64,000 nucleotides of DNA, taken from positions 2,418,001-2,482,000 of the forward strand of contig NZ_CP015519.1 of NCBI RefSeq assembly GCF_001887775.1. The letters run 5' to 3'. Positions 43,678-53,190 of this stretch are shown here, piece after piece (position 1 is the first letter of the stretch; each line of letters opens with the position of its first letter). This DNA is from Syntrophotalea acetylenivorans. Its GTDB lineage: Bacteria > Desulfobacterota > Desulfuromonadia > Desulfuromonadales > Syntrophotaleaceae. The notes below the pieces were generated by a model, which was given only the letters and a program-made list of their open reading frames with translations, did no database searches and was not told the DNA's origin. The position numbers and the translations under genes were made by a program.

Positions 43678-44067
43678 TCAGGGAACTTTGCGGTCTTTTA
43701 GCGCGGTCTCAATAGCGGTTTGCAGTTCTTGCGGCCGGACCGGTTTAACAAAGATCGCCACCGGGTCGATGGCTTTAGCTCGTTCCATCAACTCGTTAGA
43801 GGAATAGCCGCTGATAAAGATGATAGGCGTCGGGCCGAGGGCTCGTACTTCATGGGCGGTTTCGATGCCGTCCATATTGCCGGTCAGGTTGATGTCCATC
43901 AGGATCACGTCGGGTTTGTCCAGCGGTAACCGCTCAAGGGCCTTGCGGCCCGTCGCTACCGGTTCGCAAGTGGCATAGCCCATGTTCTCCAGGGCCATGT
44001 TCATGGCCAGAGCGGTAATCGCTTCATCCTCAACCAGCAGGATTCTGACTTTATTATTCTCGTTCAT
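43678..44067 (-). CDS. Single-domain response regulator receiver
   Basis: 129 residues, a stand-alone receiver: ILLVEDEAIT with the acidic pair, VILMDINLTGNMDGIETA with the phospho-acceptor Asp, FISGYS and FVKPV with the conserved Lys. It resembles receivers that accompany HWE/HisKA_2 kinases and cyclic-di-GMP proteins. Divergent from the large PAS kinase gene across a 397-base gap; that kinase may phosphorylate it. No output domain. Confidence 0.9.
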   Translation of the reverse strand: MNENNKVRILLVEDEAITALAMNMALENMGYATCEPVATGRKALERLPLDKPDVILMDINLTGNMDGIETAHEVRALGPTPIIFISGYSSNELMERAKAIDPVAIFVKPVRPQELQTAIETALKDRKVP

Positions 44068-44473
44068 AGCGAGTTACCATACAGTTTTTGCGTGGAAAAA
44101 TAAATGAAAAACCCCCGAAATTCTATCGACGCTTTTTGCTGCGAAACCTTTGTTTACCCCCCCCATAGGCTCGTAAAGGCATGTGATGTGGTCGGCAAAA
44201 ACAACATAATGCTTAATTGAGTTCTTTTACTTTGTGGGAGAATTTTATTTTTAAGCACTCTTTCGGTTCAAAAGAAAAAAGGATATGCTTTAAAATCATC
44301 TTAAATCAACAGGTTTCGGTGGTTTTGAGTTTTGTTTCTTGTGTAAAGAGCATGCAGTTCCTAAGTCAAAATCTGCATTATGAAGTTGTGGCGCCTTTGG
44401 TGTGAAAAATGAGTCACAGGGTTTTTAAAGTGACTTTTGTTGGACTGGCGATCGCAGAAGCGGGATGGAGTTT

Positions 44474-44709
44474 ATGAAAACAGTTCTGGTCCTCGAGGGA
44501 AATGGGCATGACTTGGAGGCGTTGCAAGACCTCCTTCGGGCTCACGGTTATACAGCCACTTCGGAGAACAGCCCTTCACTACAGGTGTCCGAAGTGCCAC
44601 AGCCGATGCCTCCTCGCAACTGGCAGCCCGATGAAAAGGGGGGAGTACCGGATTTCGTTTCACGCTCGATGGTAAATCGTACCAAGTCGAACAGACAGAA
44701 AACGCTACC
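44474..44709 (+). pseudogene. 5' part of the PAS kinase gene, out of frame with the rest
   Basis: ATG 44474 (or 44465) opens MKTVLVLEGNGHDLEALQDL and LRAHGYTATSE, like the start of a receiver domain, then a linker. At the G6 run 44638-44643 the frame that reads into the kinase is the -1 frame: with one extra G, GAT GAA AAG GGG GGG AGT would join both parts without a stop. The 5' frame itself runs on to 44869 as a shadow. Thus the window has a frameshift, or the sequence dropped a G, or ribosomes slip at G_GGG_GGA. Confidence 0.6.
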
Positions 44710-47700
44710 TTGGAGGTGGCTGCCCCGTCCCAGGGCACTGAGCAGCATTACCACAAGATCTATGAAGATGCGCCCGTCGGTATTTTTCGCTCCAGTCTTG
44801 GCGGCAAACTGCTGGGCGTTAATTCGGCTTGCGCCCGCATGCATAAATACGCTTCGCCGCAAGAGATGATCGCAGAGGTTAACCGAACGGGGATTGCCAA
44901 AGCGCTCTATGCCCACGACGGTCGCCGGGAGGAGTTGCTCCACCGGGTGTTGCACAGCCGGGACTGGCAGATCTGCGAAGAGAGTTTTTTCTGCAAGGAC
45001 GGCAGCATCATCGACACCCTTTTCCATTTGCGAGCGGTGCGCGATGCCGAGGGAAGACCCTTCGAACTGGAAGGTTTCGTTGAGGACATTACTGAACGCA
45101 AGCGTACGGAACGGGCTTTAGAATTCACCCAATTTGCCATCAAAAACGCCGCCGACCAGGTCTTATGGGTCGATAACCAGGGGCGGTTCGTTTATGTCAA
45201 CGATGCGGCTTGTTATAGCCTGGGGTGCAGTCAGATAGAATTGACCGGCATGTCGGTTTTCGACATCGACCCCGATTGTTCTCCCGAGGTTTTCAGGCAG
45301 AGATGGCAGGAGATCAAAAGGCACTGTTCAGCAACTTTCGAACGGCGGCATCAGACCCGGGATGGCCATATTTTTCCAGTAGAGATTCGAGCCAATTACC
45401 TGGTTTATGAGGGGCAGGAATACCTTTGCCTTTTTGCCACCGACATCAGCGAGCGCAAACGGGCGGAACGGGCCCTGAAGTTCACCCAGTTTGCCATCGA
45501 TAAATCGAAGGACATGGCATTCTGGGTGACGGACGATGGCCATTTCTTCTATGTTAATGACGCGACGTGTCGGACCCTGGGTTACAGCCAGGAAGAGCTT
45601 CTGCAGATGTCGATTTCCGATATCGATCCGGTCTTTACGGCTGAGGTGCTTGTTGAGCATTGGCGCGAGTTGAAGGAAAAAGGCTCCTTGACTCTAGAAA
45701 CCTTACATCGGGCCAAGGGTGGTCGAACTTATCCAGTAGAGGTTCGTGCCAATTATCTGGAGGTTGACGGCAAGGGATATAATTGCGCGTTTGTCGTCGA
45801 TATCAGCGAACGCAAGGAGCAAGAGCAACTGCTGCGCCTGACTCAGTTCGCTATCGACAACACGGTCGATCAGGCCTTTTGGCTGACTCCGAAAGGGCGA
45901 ATCATCTATGTCAACGAGGCGGCTTGCGCGGCGCTGGGTTATAGCCGTGAAGAGCTGATCGGCATGTCGATACCCGACATCGATCCCGACTTTGGCTTTG
46001 AAGGGCTGGCCGAAGGTTGGGAGACCCTTAAGGCAAAAGGTTCGATATCCCTTGAGGGCCGTCATAAGGCCAAAGACGGGCGTATATATCCGGTAGAGAT
46101 TCGTAGCAATTACGTCAATTTTGACGGTAAGGAATACAGCTGCTCCTTTGCCACCGATATCAGCGAACGCAAAGCGAACGAAGAAAAGCTGCGCAGTGCC
46201 AACGATCTGCTTCGTGCCATTATCGAAGCGGCACCCACGGCGATCGTCGGCCTGGACCTGGGCGGCAAAGTATGCCACGTCTGGAATCCGGCTGCAGAAA
46301 AGATGCTCGGCTGGAGTGCCGACGAAATCATGGGACATCCGTTGCCCAGTGTGCCTGAGGCTGACCAGGTGGAGTTCCGGCGCCTTAGAGAATGGGTTGA
46401 GAGCGGCCAATCTCTCGATGGTGTTGAAGTGTGCCGCCAGCGCAAGGACGGCACCCCCATCGATTACAGTATTTATGCCTCGCCCCTGAAAGACGGCGGT
46501 GGCGGTATCATCGGCAATATTGCCGTTTTGCTGGATATCACCGAGCGTAAGGAGAAGGAGCAGGCGCTGCACCTGACCCAGTTTGCCATCGACAACACAA
46601 TCGACCAGGCTTTCTGGAGGACGCCGGATGGACGGATCATCTACGTCAATGAGGCCGCCAGTGCCGCTCTGGGCTATACCCGTGATGAGCTGATGGGTAT
46701 GACGATACCGGACATCGATCCCGACTTTTCCTTGGAAAGGTTGTCTGCAGCCTGGGAGACCTTGAAAGCGGAAGGCTCGCTGCACTTCGAAAGCCGCCAT
46801 CGGGCCAAGGATGGCCGCATCTATCCGGTGGAGGTACGTACCAATTATGTGAATTGCGACGGCAACGAATTCAGCTGTTCTTTTGTCACTGACATCAGCG
46901 AGCGCAAGGCTACCGAACAGGCCTTGCGGCAGGCCAGTCTGATCGTGGAAAACAGCCCGGCGGTGCTGTTCCGCTGGCGCAATGCCGAGGGGTGGCCGGT
47001 TGAGATGGTCACTGGAAACGTTACTCAGTTCGGCTATAGCCAAGAAGAATTATTGTCCGGCTCTGTTCCCTTTGTAGACCTGGTCCACCCGGAGGATCTC
47101 GATCGGGTAGCTGCAGAAGTGCAGGAATACATCGCCTCAGGCGAGGATCGCTTTGGCCAGGAATACCGGATTGTCACCAAGCAGGGAGAGGTGCGCTGGA
47201 TCGATGACCGCACTGTGGCCGAGCGGGATGCCGAGGGGCGGGTGACCCACTTACAGGGTGTGGTCATGGATATCAGCGATCGCAAGCGGGCGGAAGAGGC
47301 GCTGCGGGAGTCGGAGCGCCGATACCGCTCCATCGTCGAGCATGCCCCCTTCGGCATCACCCACTCCACCAACGACGGCAAACTGCTGAATGTCAATCCA
47401 GCTCTCGCTTCTATCCTGAAATACGATTCGGCGCAGGAGCTGATGGAGACCATCAACCGTTCCAGCATTCAGGAGGAACTGTTTCCTGAGCCGTCCGAGC
47501 GGGAACCCCTGGTAGGTAAAATTCTAAACACGGAGTCCTGGACGGTCTACAACAACCGACTGCTGTGCAAAGACGGCAGTATGGTTACCTGTCGGGTTCA
47601 TTCCCGGCGAATCATGGATGAGGACGGTCAAGCCAGAGGGTTTGAAAGTTATCAGGAAAACATAACCGATCAGCTGGCAGCGGAAGAGGCTCTGCGGGAG

Positions 47701-48732
47701 AGCGAAGAGAAGTTCCGCGTGCTGGCGGAAACCTCGCCGGTGGCGATCTGTACCTACAATGGGGAACACATCAGTTACGCCAATCCCGCCATGGAGCGGC
47801 TGTTCGGCTATAGCGCCGAGGAGTTGTGCCGGATGCACTTCTGGGATTGGGCTCATGCGGATTTCAAGGAGTTGATCCGTAGCCGCGGGCTGGACCGGAT
47901 GGACGGTGAAGCTGTGCCTGGCCAGTATGAAGCCAAGTACGTGACCAAGCAGGGCGAGGAATTGTATATACTGGTTTCGGCCGGGGTCATGAAAAATCAG
48001 ACGAACGTCGCCGGTGTGGCGTCGTTTCTCGACATTACCGAGCGCAAGCGGACCGAGGGGGTTATTCGGGCTTCTCTGGAAGAGAAAGAGGTGCTGCTGC
48101 GGGAGATCCACCACCGGGTTAAGAACAACCTGCAGGTGGTGTCGAGTTTGCTCTACCTGCAATCGCAGAAGCTTTCCGATCCCGAGCTGCAAAGCCACTT
48201 TCTCGAAAGTCAGAGCCGTATCTGCTCCATGGCTCTGGCCCATGAGCTCCTTTATCAATCCAAGAGTCTCGCCGAGATCAGCCTAAAAGACTATGTGGAA
48301 AGTTTGGTCAGTCAGCTGCGGCAAGTATTTCAGGGACCCGAGCAGCAGATAGAGTGTCGGTCGGTTATCGGGGATATCTCCCTCGATATTGCCCAGGTGA
48401 TTCCTTGTGGTTTGTTGATTACCGAGTTGCTGTCCAATGCCTACAAACATGCCTTCACTGATGGTAGCAACGGAACCATTATCGTCTCGATGATGAAATC
48501 TGGCAGGCAATTGAGTCTGTCCGTGGCGGACGACGGCGTGGGCCTGCCCGCGGACCTTGATTGTCGCCACACCGCGACCCTCGGCCTGCAACTGGTGACG
48601 GCATTGACAAATCAACTCAACGGCACTCTTGAAGTGAAAAGAGACGGTGGAACCCTGTTTCGGGTGACTTTTGCTTCTGAAGTGGCGAGCGCTCAGCAAA
48701 GGACTCACCAGGACTCGGAACGGCTGGTTTAA
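44710..48732 (+). CDS. Histidine kinase with nine PAS domains (HisKA_2/HATPase), possibly longer by a frameshift
   Basis: 1340 residues from TTG 44710; in frame the coding sequence continues upstream to 44635. Nine PAS domains of about 120 residues each fill roughly 14-1110; numbers 2, 3, 4 and 6 are close copies sharing FAID/FAIKN...VYVN(D/E)AA...DIDP and ERK linkers. Then HisKA_2 with LLREIHHRVKNNLQVVSSLL (His near 1132) and a HATPase_c domain (about 1215-1325, VADDGVGLP). No membrane helix is seen, so sensing is probably cytosolic, for redox, gas or ligand. The response-regulator-GGDEF gene follows 14 bases on and may be its target. Confidence 0.9.
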   Translation: MEVAAPSQGTEQHYHKIYEDAPVGIFRSSLGGKLLGVNSACARMHKYASPQEMIAEVNRTGIAKALYAHDGRREELLHRVLHSRDWQICEESFFCKDGSIIDTLFHLRAVRDAEGRPFELEGFVEDITERKRTERALEFTQFAIKNAADQVLWVDNQGRFVYVNDAACYSLGCSQIELTGMSVFDIDPDCSPEVFRQRWQEIKRHCSATFERRHQTRDGHIFPVEIRANYLVYEGQEYLCLFATDISERKRAERALKFTQFAIDKSKDMAFWVTDDGHFFYVNDATCRTLGYSQEELLQMSISDIDPVFTAEVLVEHWRELKEKGSLTLETLHRAKGGRTYPVEVRANYLEVDGKGYNCAFVVDISERKEQEQLLRLTQFAIDNTVDQAFWLTPKGRIIYVNEAACAALGYSREELIGMSIPDIDPDFGFEGLAEGWETLKAKGSISLEGRHKAKDGRIYPVEIRSNYVNFDGKEYSCSFATDISERKANEEKLRSANDLLRAIIEAAPTAIVGLDLGGKVCHVWNPAAEKMLGWSADEIMGHPLPSVPEADQVEFRRLREWVESGQSLDGVEVCRQRKDGTPIDYSIYASPLKDGGGGIIGNIAVLLDITERKEKEQALHLTQFAIDNTIDQAFWRTPDGRIIYVNEAASAALGYTRDELMGMTIPDIDPDFSLERLSAAWETLKAEGSLHFESRHRAKDGRIYPVEVRTNYVNCDGNEFSCSFVTDISERKATEQALRQASLIVENSPAVLFRWRNAEGWPVEMVTGNVTQFGYSQEELLSGSVPFVDLVHPEDLDRVAAEVQEYIASGEDRFGQEYRIVTKQGEVRWIDDRTVAERDAEGRVTHLQGVVMDISDRKRAEEALRESERRYRSIVEHAPFGITHSTNDGKLLNVNPALASILKYDSAQELMETINRSSIQEELFPEPSEREPLVGKILNTESWTVYNNRLLCKDGSMVTCRVHSRRIMDEDGQARGFESYQENITDQLAAEEALRESEEKFRVLAETSPVAICTYNGEHISYANPAMERLFGYSAEELCRMHFWDWAHADFKELIRSRGLDRMDGEAVPGQYEAKYVTKQGEELYILVSAGVMKNQTNVAGVASFLDITERKRTEGVIRASLEEKEVLLREIHHRVKNNLQVVSSLLYLQSQKLSDPELQSHFLESQSRICSMALAHELLYQSKSLAEISLKDYVESLVSQLRQVFQGPEQQIECRSVIGDISLDIAQVIPCGLLITELLSNAYKHAFTDGSNGTIIVSMMKSGRQLSLSVADDGVGLPADLDCRHTATLGLQLVTALTNQLNGTLEVKRDGGTLFRVTFASEVASAQQRTHQDSERLV

Positions 48733-48746
48733 GGAGTTAGGCGGTC

Positions 48747-50057
48747 TTGATAGGTAAAATTCTGATTGTTGAAGATGAGGCCCTGATCGCTCTCAATATC
48801 GAGAGACAGCTAGGCAGCCTGGGCCACGAGGTCTGTGGCGTCGTTGCCTCTGGTGAAGAAGCCCTGGATCAGGCCGCCACCCTGAAGCCCGATCTGGTGC
48901 TGATGGATATTCATCTGGCCGGTGCCATGGACGGTATCGAAGCGGCCGCCCTGATCCGTGAAAGGTTCGCGATTCCATCCGTTTATCTGACCGCGCATAC
49001 TGATGAGGCGACTTTGGCCCGGGCAAGGCAAACTGACCCCTACGGGTTTTTGCTCAAGCCTTTTCAAGAGATCGATTTGCGCATCGGCCTGGATATGGCC
49101 TTGCACCGCCGGGCCACTGAATTGCGGGCCAGAGAGAGCGAGGAAATGTTTCGCTTGGTTGCCGAGGGCATTGATGATGTCTTCTGCCTCACCAGCCCTG
49201 ACCTGAAGGTCGTTTATTACGTCAGTTCCGCCTACGAGCGGTTGTGGGGGCGTTCGCAGGACAGCCTTTATCAAAAGCCCCTGTCCTTTCTCGATGCTGT
49301 TTATGAGGACGACCTGGACCGGGTTGTCGCTGTTTTTGCCCAACCGGGTCGAGAAACCCGCGAATTAGAGTACCGATTAGTTCGTCCAGATGGTTCTATT
49401 CGCTGGATCAGGGACCGGCGTTTTCCTGTTTGCGACCAGCAGGGGCGGTGTGTTCGCCTGGCCAGCATTGTTACCGATATTACCGAACACCGGCTTGCTC
49501 GAGAAGAATTGCTGGAGCTTAATAAGCAGCTGCAGCAACAGGCCACCCACGATATGTTGACAGGTTTGCCCAACCGGCGATTGTTTATTGACCGGCTCGA
49601 ACAGGCGTTGGCCCATGCTCGGCGATTTGGCGGCCGGGTCGGCATGCTGTTTATTGATTTAGATGGTTTCAAGGGCATCAACGACCGCTTCGGACATCAG
49701 GCAGGAGATGAAGCCCTGGTCCTTATCGCCAAGCGAATCAAGCTCTTGCTGCGAGAGGTGGACAGTGCCGCTCGTTTGGGAGGCGATGAATTCGGTATCG
49801 TCTTGCCGGATATCGCGTTATTGGAGGATGCCCAATTGGTCGGGGAGAAAGTGTTGCAGGAGGTCCGGAGGCCTTTTTCCCTTCGTTCAGTAAGCTGCAC
49901 GCTTGGTGCGAGTATCGGTATTACCACCTACCCTGATCTCGGTAAGACTGTTGATGAGTTGATCAGCCGCGCCGACAAGGCCATGTACCAGATCAAGAAA
50001 CGTGGCAAGGGAGGCGTTTGCGTCTACCAGGGTCTTGAGGGGGGAAAAGGGTCTTAA
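48747..50057 (+). CDS. Response regulator with PAS and GGDEF (diguanylate cyclase) domains
   Basis: 436 residues from TTG 48747. Receiver (about 1-120): ILIVEDEALIA, LVLMDIHLAGAMDG (phospho Asp), LLKPF. PAS about 135-260. GGDEF about 270-430: DMLTGLPNRRLFIDRL, FIDLDGFKGINDRFGH and ARLGGDEFGIV, an intact active site. No RxxD inhibitory site is evident upstream of GGDEF. It should make cyclic-di-GMP when phosphorylated, probably by the kinase just before it. AGGAG upstream is rather far from the TTG. Confidence 0.92.
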   Translation: MIGKILIVEDEALIALNIERQLGSLGHEVCGVVASGEEALDQAATLKPDLVLMDIHLAGAMDGIEAAALIRERFAIPSVYLTAHTDEATLARARQTDPYGFLLKPFQEIDLRIGLDMALHRRATELRARESEEMFRLVAEGIDDVFCLTSPDLKVVYYVSSAYERLWGRSQDSLYQKPLSFLDAVYEDDLDRVVAVFAQPGRETRELEYRLVRPDGSIRWIRDRRFPVCDQQGRCVRLASIVTDITEHRLAREELLELNKQLQQQATHDMLTGLPNRRLFIDRLEQALAHARRFGGRVGMLFIDLDGFKGINDRFGHQAGDEALVLIAKRIKLLLREVDSAARLGGDEFGIVLPDIALLEDAQLVGEKVLQEVRRPFSLRSVSCTLGASIGITTYPDLGKTVDELISRADKAMYQIKKRGKGGVCVYQGLEGGKGS

Positions 50058-50060
50058 CGG

Positions 50061-50909
50061 TCAGCGATGGGGAATTTGTTCGTGATAAAAAAAGCGAATG
50101 GTACGTTCAATGCGAGCCAGCAGTCGCACATAATTGACGGGTTTGAATACAACATCGAAAAATCCCATACTGAGCAAAGCTGCCTCCTCTTCGGGAGAAC
50201 TGATGGCCGCAAGGGCGATCACCGGTCGGCTTTGGGTCACAACATTGTTTTGTAAGTTTTGAATTAGCTTTTTGGCGTGTGCCGTATTGCCCGTTGTGCT
50301 GAGCAGGATCAGGTGCGGATTTTCCTGCATGGCCAATTTGACGGCGGCCATGGTGGAAGTGGCGAAGAACGGTTGATAGCCGGCATTGCGAAGGTTGGCG
50401 CAGACGATTCCGCGATAGAGGTCGTTTTCATCGATAATCAGGACCTTGTTTGGTGCTGAAGCCTTCGTCGGTTCTTCATGCATGTAATACCGCTTGATGG
50501 CTTTGAAAATTTCTGTCGGGGTCGCCAGGACCGGTTCGATCCGCAGCGTTGTTTTGAAGGCGATTTTATCGAGCGTGTCAAAATCAAGGGGATTGCTGAT
50601 GGCCAGCTTTAAGAGGCCGTCTTTAAGTTCAATGGGAAAGATATTTTTCTTAATGGCCATATCGCAGTCGATGACCTGTTGCAGGTTCTCGGGGATGACC
50701 GGTGCGGAGATGGTCTGAATGGCGCTGAGGTTGAACTGGCGGGCGAGAATGCAGGCGATGTCCCAGTCGCTGATAGCACCCATATCCTCGAGGATCCGGC
50801 CCAGGGCCAATCCCGATTTTTTTTGCGCTTGCAAGGCGGTTTTAAGGACGCTGTCTGTGATGACCCCGGCCTCGACCAGGATTTCTCCGAATCTTTTGCG
50901 AATCTGCAT
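50061..50909 (-). CDS. MshEN-like (GspE_N) plus degenerate receiver protein
   Basis: 282 residues. N half (about 1-150): FGEILVEAGVITDSVL, LGRILEDMGAISDWDIA, ISNPLDFDTLDKI and VLATPTEIFKAIKRYY match the type II secretion ATPase N-terminal domain, the family that includes the cyclic-di-GMP-binding MshEN fold. C half: receiver-like, VLIIDENDLY with the acidic pair, but the acceptor position reads ILLSTTGN (Ser instead of Asp); Lys is kept in FKPVN. It is therefore a probable pseudo-receiver. It lies tail to tail with the GGDEF gene, three bases away. Start chosen by alignment with the paralogue. Confidence 0.85.
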   Translation of the reverse strand: MQIRKRFGEILVEAGVITDSVLKTALQAQKKSGLALGRILEDMGAISDWDIACILARQFNLSAIQTISAPVIPENLQQVIDCDMAIKKNIFPIELKDGLLKLAISNPLDFDTLDKIAFKTTLRIEPVLATPTEIFKAIKRYYMHEEPTKASAPNKVLIIDENDLYRGIVCANLRNAGYQPFFATSTMAAVKLAMQENPHLILLSTTGNTAHAKKLIQNLQNNVVTQSRPVIALAAISSPEEEAALLSMGFFDVVFKPVNYVRLLARIERTIRFFYHEQIPHR

Positions 50910-51096
50910 GTTCTCCAAGCCTTATCTGTGGTGAATAGATATCTTTTATTAGCACAGTCTAGGTGTGGATAAAAGCCCTTGTTCTGATCAACCGCCCTGG
51001 ATTTTCAGGTGCTTGGGTTTTTGACGACAGGCGATGAGGGGCAGAAGATTAACCCCTTACAGGAAGTGACGCCCTTTCAATAGCCCGGTAAACGGT

Positions 51097-51987
51097 TCAA
51101 CTGGCCAGAACGCTGACGGCATCGTCTTGAAAAGCGTGAGCATAGGGGGGAGCGGCACTGTGATAGTAAAAATGCAGTGCCCGTTCGATCCGGGCTTGTA
51201 GCCGAGTGTAGTTAAGAGGTTTGGCAATTACATCAAAGAAACCGAGCCGCAACAGAAAGGCTTCCTCGTCAGGGGTATTGTTCGCCGTCAGGGCAATAAT
51301 AGGACAACTGCTGGTATAGCTGTTTTGCTGAAGCTGTTCAAAGATCATCTGGCTACTGACCGTTTTCATGCAGGTGTCTACCAGGATAAGTCGCGGAGTG
51401 GTTTGTTGCGCGATGTGAATGGCCTCTTCCACGGTCACCGTCAAGAGGGGCAAATAGCCATTCCGCTTAAGGTTGTTGCAGATTGTGGTGCGGAACAGGT
51501 CGTGATCATCGATGATCAGCAGATAGGTGCCGGAGGAAGCGTCCGCCTCGGGTTCTTTCAGATAAAAGCGCTTGATGGCTTTGAAAATGGTGGTCGGGGT
51601 GGCTAGAACCGGCCGAATTTGACGGCCGGTCTTGAACGCCAGGCGATCCAGGGTGTTAAAATCAAGGGGATTGCTTACGGCCACTTCAACACCGTCTTTG
51701 CAGATTCCCAAGGGAAAGACCATCATTTTAAGAGCGTCGCCGCAATCAATGAGTTCAAGTACCGTTTCAGAAACGGAATCTTCCTGAATAGTGTCGATGA
51801 CCGGCAGATTGAATTGGCGAGCCAGGATATCGACGATGTCCCTGTCACTGATCAAGCCCAGGTCTTCAAGAATTCGTCCCAGAGCCATGCCATTTTTGAT
51901 TTGTAGGGAGAGAGCCGCATTCAGGTCTGCCTCGGTAATGACGCCTGCTTGCAGCAGGATTTCACCAAACTTCATACGAGATCGCAT
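51097..51987 (-). CDS. MshEN-like (GspE_N) plus receiver protein, paralogue
   Basis: 296 residues. The same plan as the gene at 50061-50909: FGEILLQAGVITEADLNAAL, LGRILEDLGLISDRDIVDIL, SNPLDFNTLDRLAFK and VLATPTTIFKAIKRFYL, then a receiver with LLIIDDHDLF and an intact acceptor, RLILVDTCMK, and IAKPLNYTR. The two are clear tandem duplicates 187 bases apart, so one keeps the phosphorylation site and the other lost it. A role as cyclic-di-GMP and phosphorylation integrators is inference from the domains and neighbours. Confidence 0.85.
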   Translation of the reverse strand: MRSRMKFGEILLQAGVITEADLNAALSLQIKNGMALGRILEDLGLISDRDIVDILARQFNLPVIDTIQEDSVSETVLELIDCGDALKMMVFPLGICKDGVEVAVSNPLDFNTLDRLAFKTGRQIRPVLATPTTIFKAIKRFYLKEPEADASSGTYLLIIDDHDLFRTTICNNLKRNGYLPLLTVTVEEAIHIAQQTTPRLILVDTCMKTVSSQMIFEQLQQNSYTSSCPIIALTANNTPDEEAFLLRLGFFDVIAKPLNYTRLQARIERALHFYYHSAAPPYAHAFQDDAVSVLAS

Positions 51988-52312
51988 CGGTCACTCACTA
52001 TCAAAAGGAATGTAAAAACAAAAAACTCGGGGCAGCGCCTATCCGGTCTCAATAATGCAAATATGGCACCACGCTAAGGTTTGGATCGCCACGCCAGGAT
52101 TTAGGCAATTAAAGCCTGTTTTTGACTCGGCGCTCGATGCTATAACAACAGGGTGTAAGGTTTTTCGACGCCTGTTTTTTTGTTTTGCCGGGGAATCGGC
52201 TGGATGGATTTTGGTCTGTAAGAAAATTCGACAAGCGTAATGATTTCAGCGCCTTATGTTGGCTCTAATTAGTCCGAGCTCAGAAAAACAGTTCTTCGTA
52301 GATGGACTTTCT

Positions 52313-52948
52313 ATGATTTGCCCCCTTTGTGAAAATAAACGAACTCTTCCTTTCTGGCGCGATCAACGTCGCTCCTACATGCGTTGTGACCGGTGCTTTC
52401 TGGTGTTCGTTCCAACCGAATATCATCTCTCTCTGGCGGCTGAAAAAGCCGAATATGATCTTCATCGCAACGATCCTGGCGATCCCGGTTATCGAAAATT
52501 TTTGCAGCGTTTGTTTGAGCCCCTACGGGAGCGGCTGACTGCGGGGGCGAAAGGACTTGACTTTGGTTCCGGACCGGGACCGACTTTAGCGCCGATGTTC
52601 GCTGAGGCCGGATTCGATATGGCAATTTACGATCCTTTCTATGCACCGGACCGTTCCGTTCTGCAAAACCGTTATGACTTCATCTCTTGCAGCGAGGTGC
52701 TGGAGCATTTTCATGCTCCCGGACGAGAACTTCAGTTCCTTTGGGAATTGCTTGCTGTCGAAGGTTGGTTGGGCGTCATGACCAAGCTGGTGATTGACCA
52801 ACAGGCCTTCTCACGCTGGCACTACAAAAACGATCCTACCCATGTTGCCTTTTTTAGTCGGGAAACCTTTGTTTATCTTGCTCGTAAGTTGAATGCCCGC
52901 CTTGAATTGATTGCGCCTGACGTTATTCTGCTGCAAAAAACCTCGTAA
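52313..52948 (+). CDS. Class I SAM-dependent methyltransferase with zinc-ribbon start
   Basis: 211 residues from ATG 52313. It begins with a zinc ribbon (CPLCENK, RCDRC), then a SAM-binding motif LDFGSGPGPTLAPMFAE near 90 and FISCSEVLEHFHAPGRE, a Methyltransf_23-type fold, ending with an HVAFFSRETFVYLA segment. Substrate unknown; the ribbon suggests a protein or RNA target, or sugar-related. The 325-base gap before it (51988-52312) shows no gene; a partial sigma-54-like TGGCAC at 52062 lacks its partner element. Confidence 0.82.
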   Translation: MICPLCENKRTLPFWRDQRRSYMRCDRCFLVFVPTEYHLSLAAEKAEYDLHRNDPGDPGYRKFLQRLFEPLRERLTAGAKGLDFGSGPGPTLAPMFAEAGFDMAIYDPFYAPDRSVLQNRYDFISCSEVLEHFHAPGRELQFLWELLAVEGWLGVMTKLVIDQQAFSRWHYKNDPTHVAFFSRETFVYLARKLNARLELIAPDVILLQKTS

Positions 52949-53081
52949 TATCGCTATTCCATTGCTGCTAAAACATATAGAAAATTTGGGCCATAAGCAA
53001 AAATCAGGTTGTTTTATCAAAAAAGTATGGAGCATGACTCGTTAAACAGTTTCGGAGGTGTGGTAGTTTGCTGAAATGACG

Positions 53082-53118
53082 AAGGGCGCCTCTTCTTGTT
53101 ATGGAAGAAACGCCCTTT
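53082..53118. terminator. Hairpin terminator between convergent genes
   Basis: AAGGGCG (53082-53088) and CGCCCTT (53111-53117) with inner CTTC/GAAG pairs form an interrupted stem and are followed by TTTT on the plus strand. It separates the methyltransferase gene and the thioredoxin-like gene. Confidence 0.6.
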
Positions 53119-53190
53119 TGGTTTGGCCGGCCCTGTCGGTTCTAAGTTTTGAGTATTGCGCGTGAAAGGGAAGGTCGTGCTCTCAGTGAG

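Noticed and set aside
45703-47043. 446-codon minus-strand frame opposite the PAS kinase
   Set aside because: Antisense to well-conserved PAS domains; its internal repeats only mirror the PAS repeats.
52062-52078. Sigma-54-type promoter (TGGCAC) before the methyltransferase gene
   Set aside because: The matching TTGC element at the required distance is missing.
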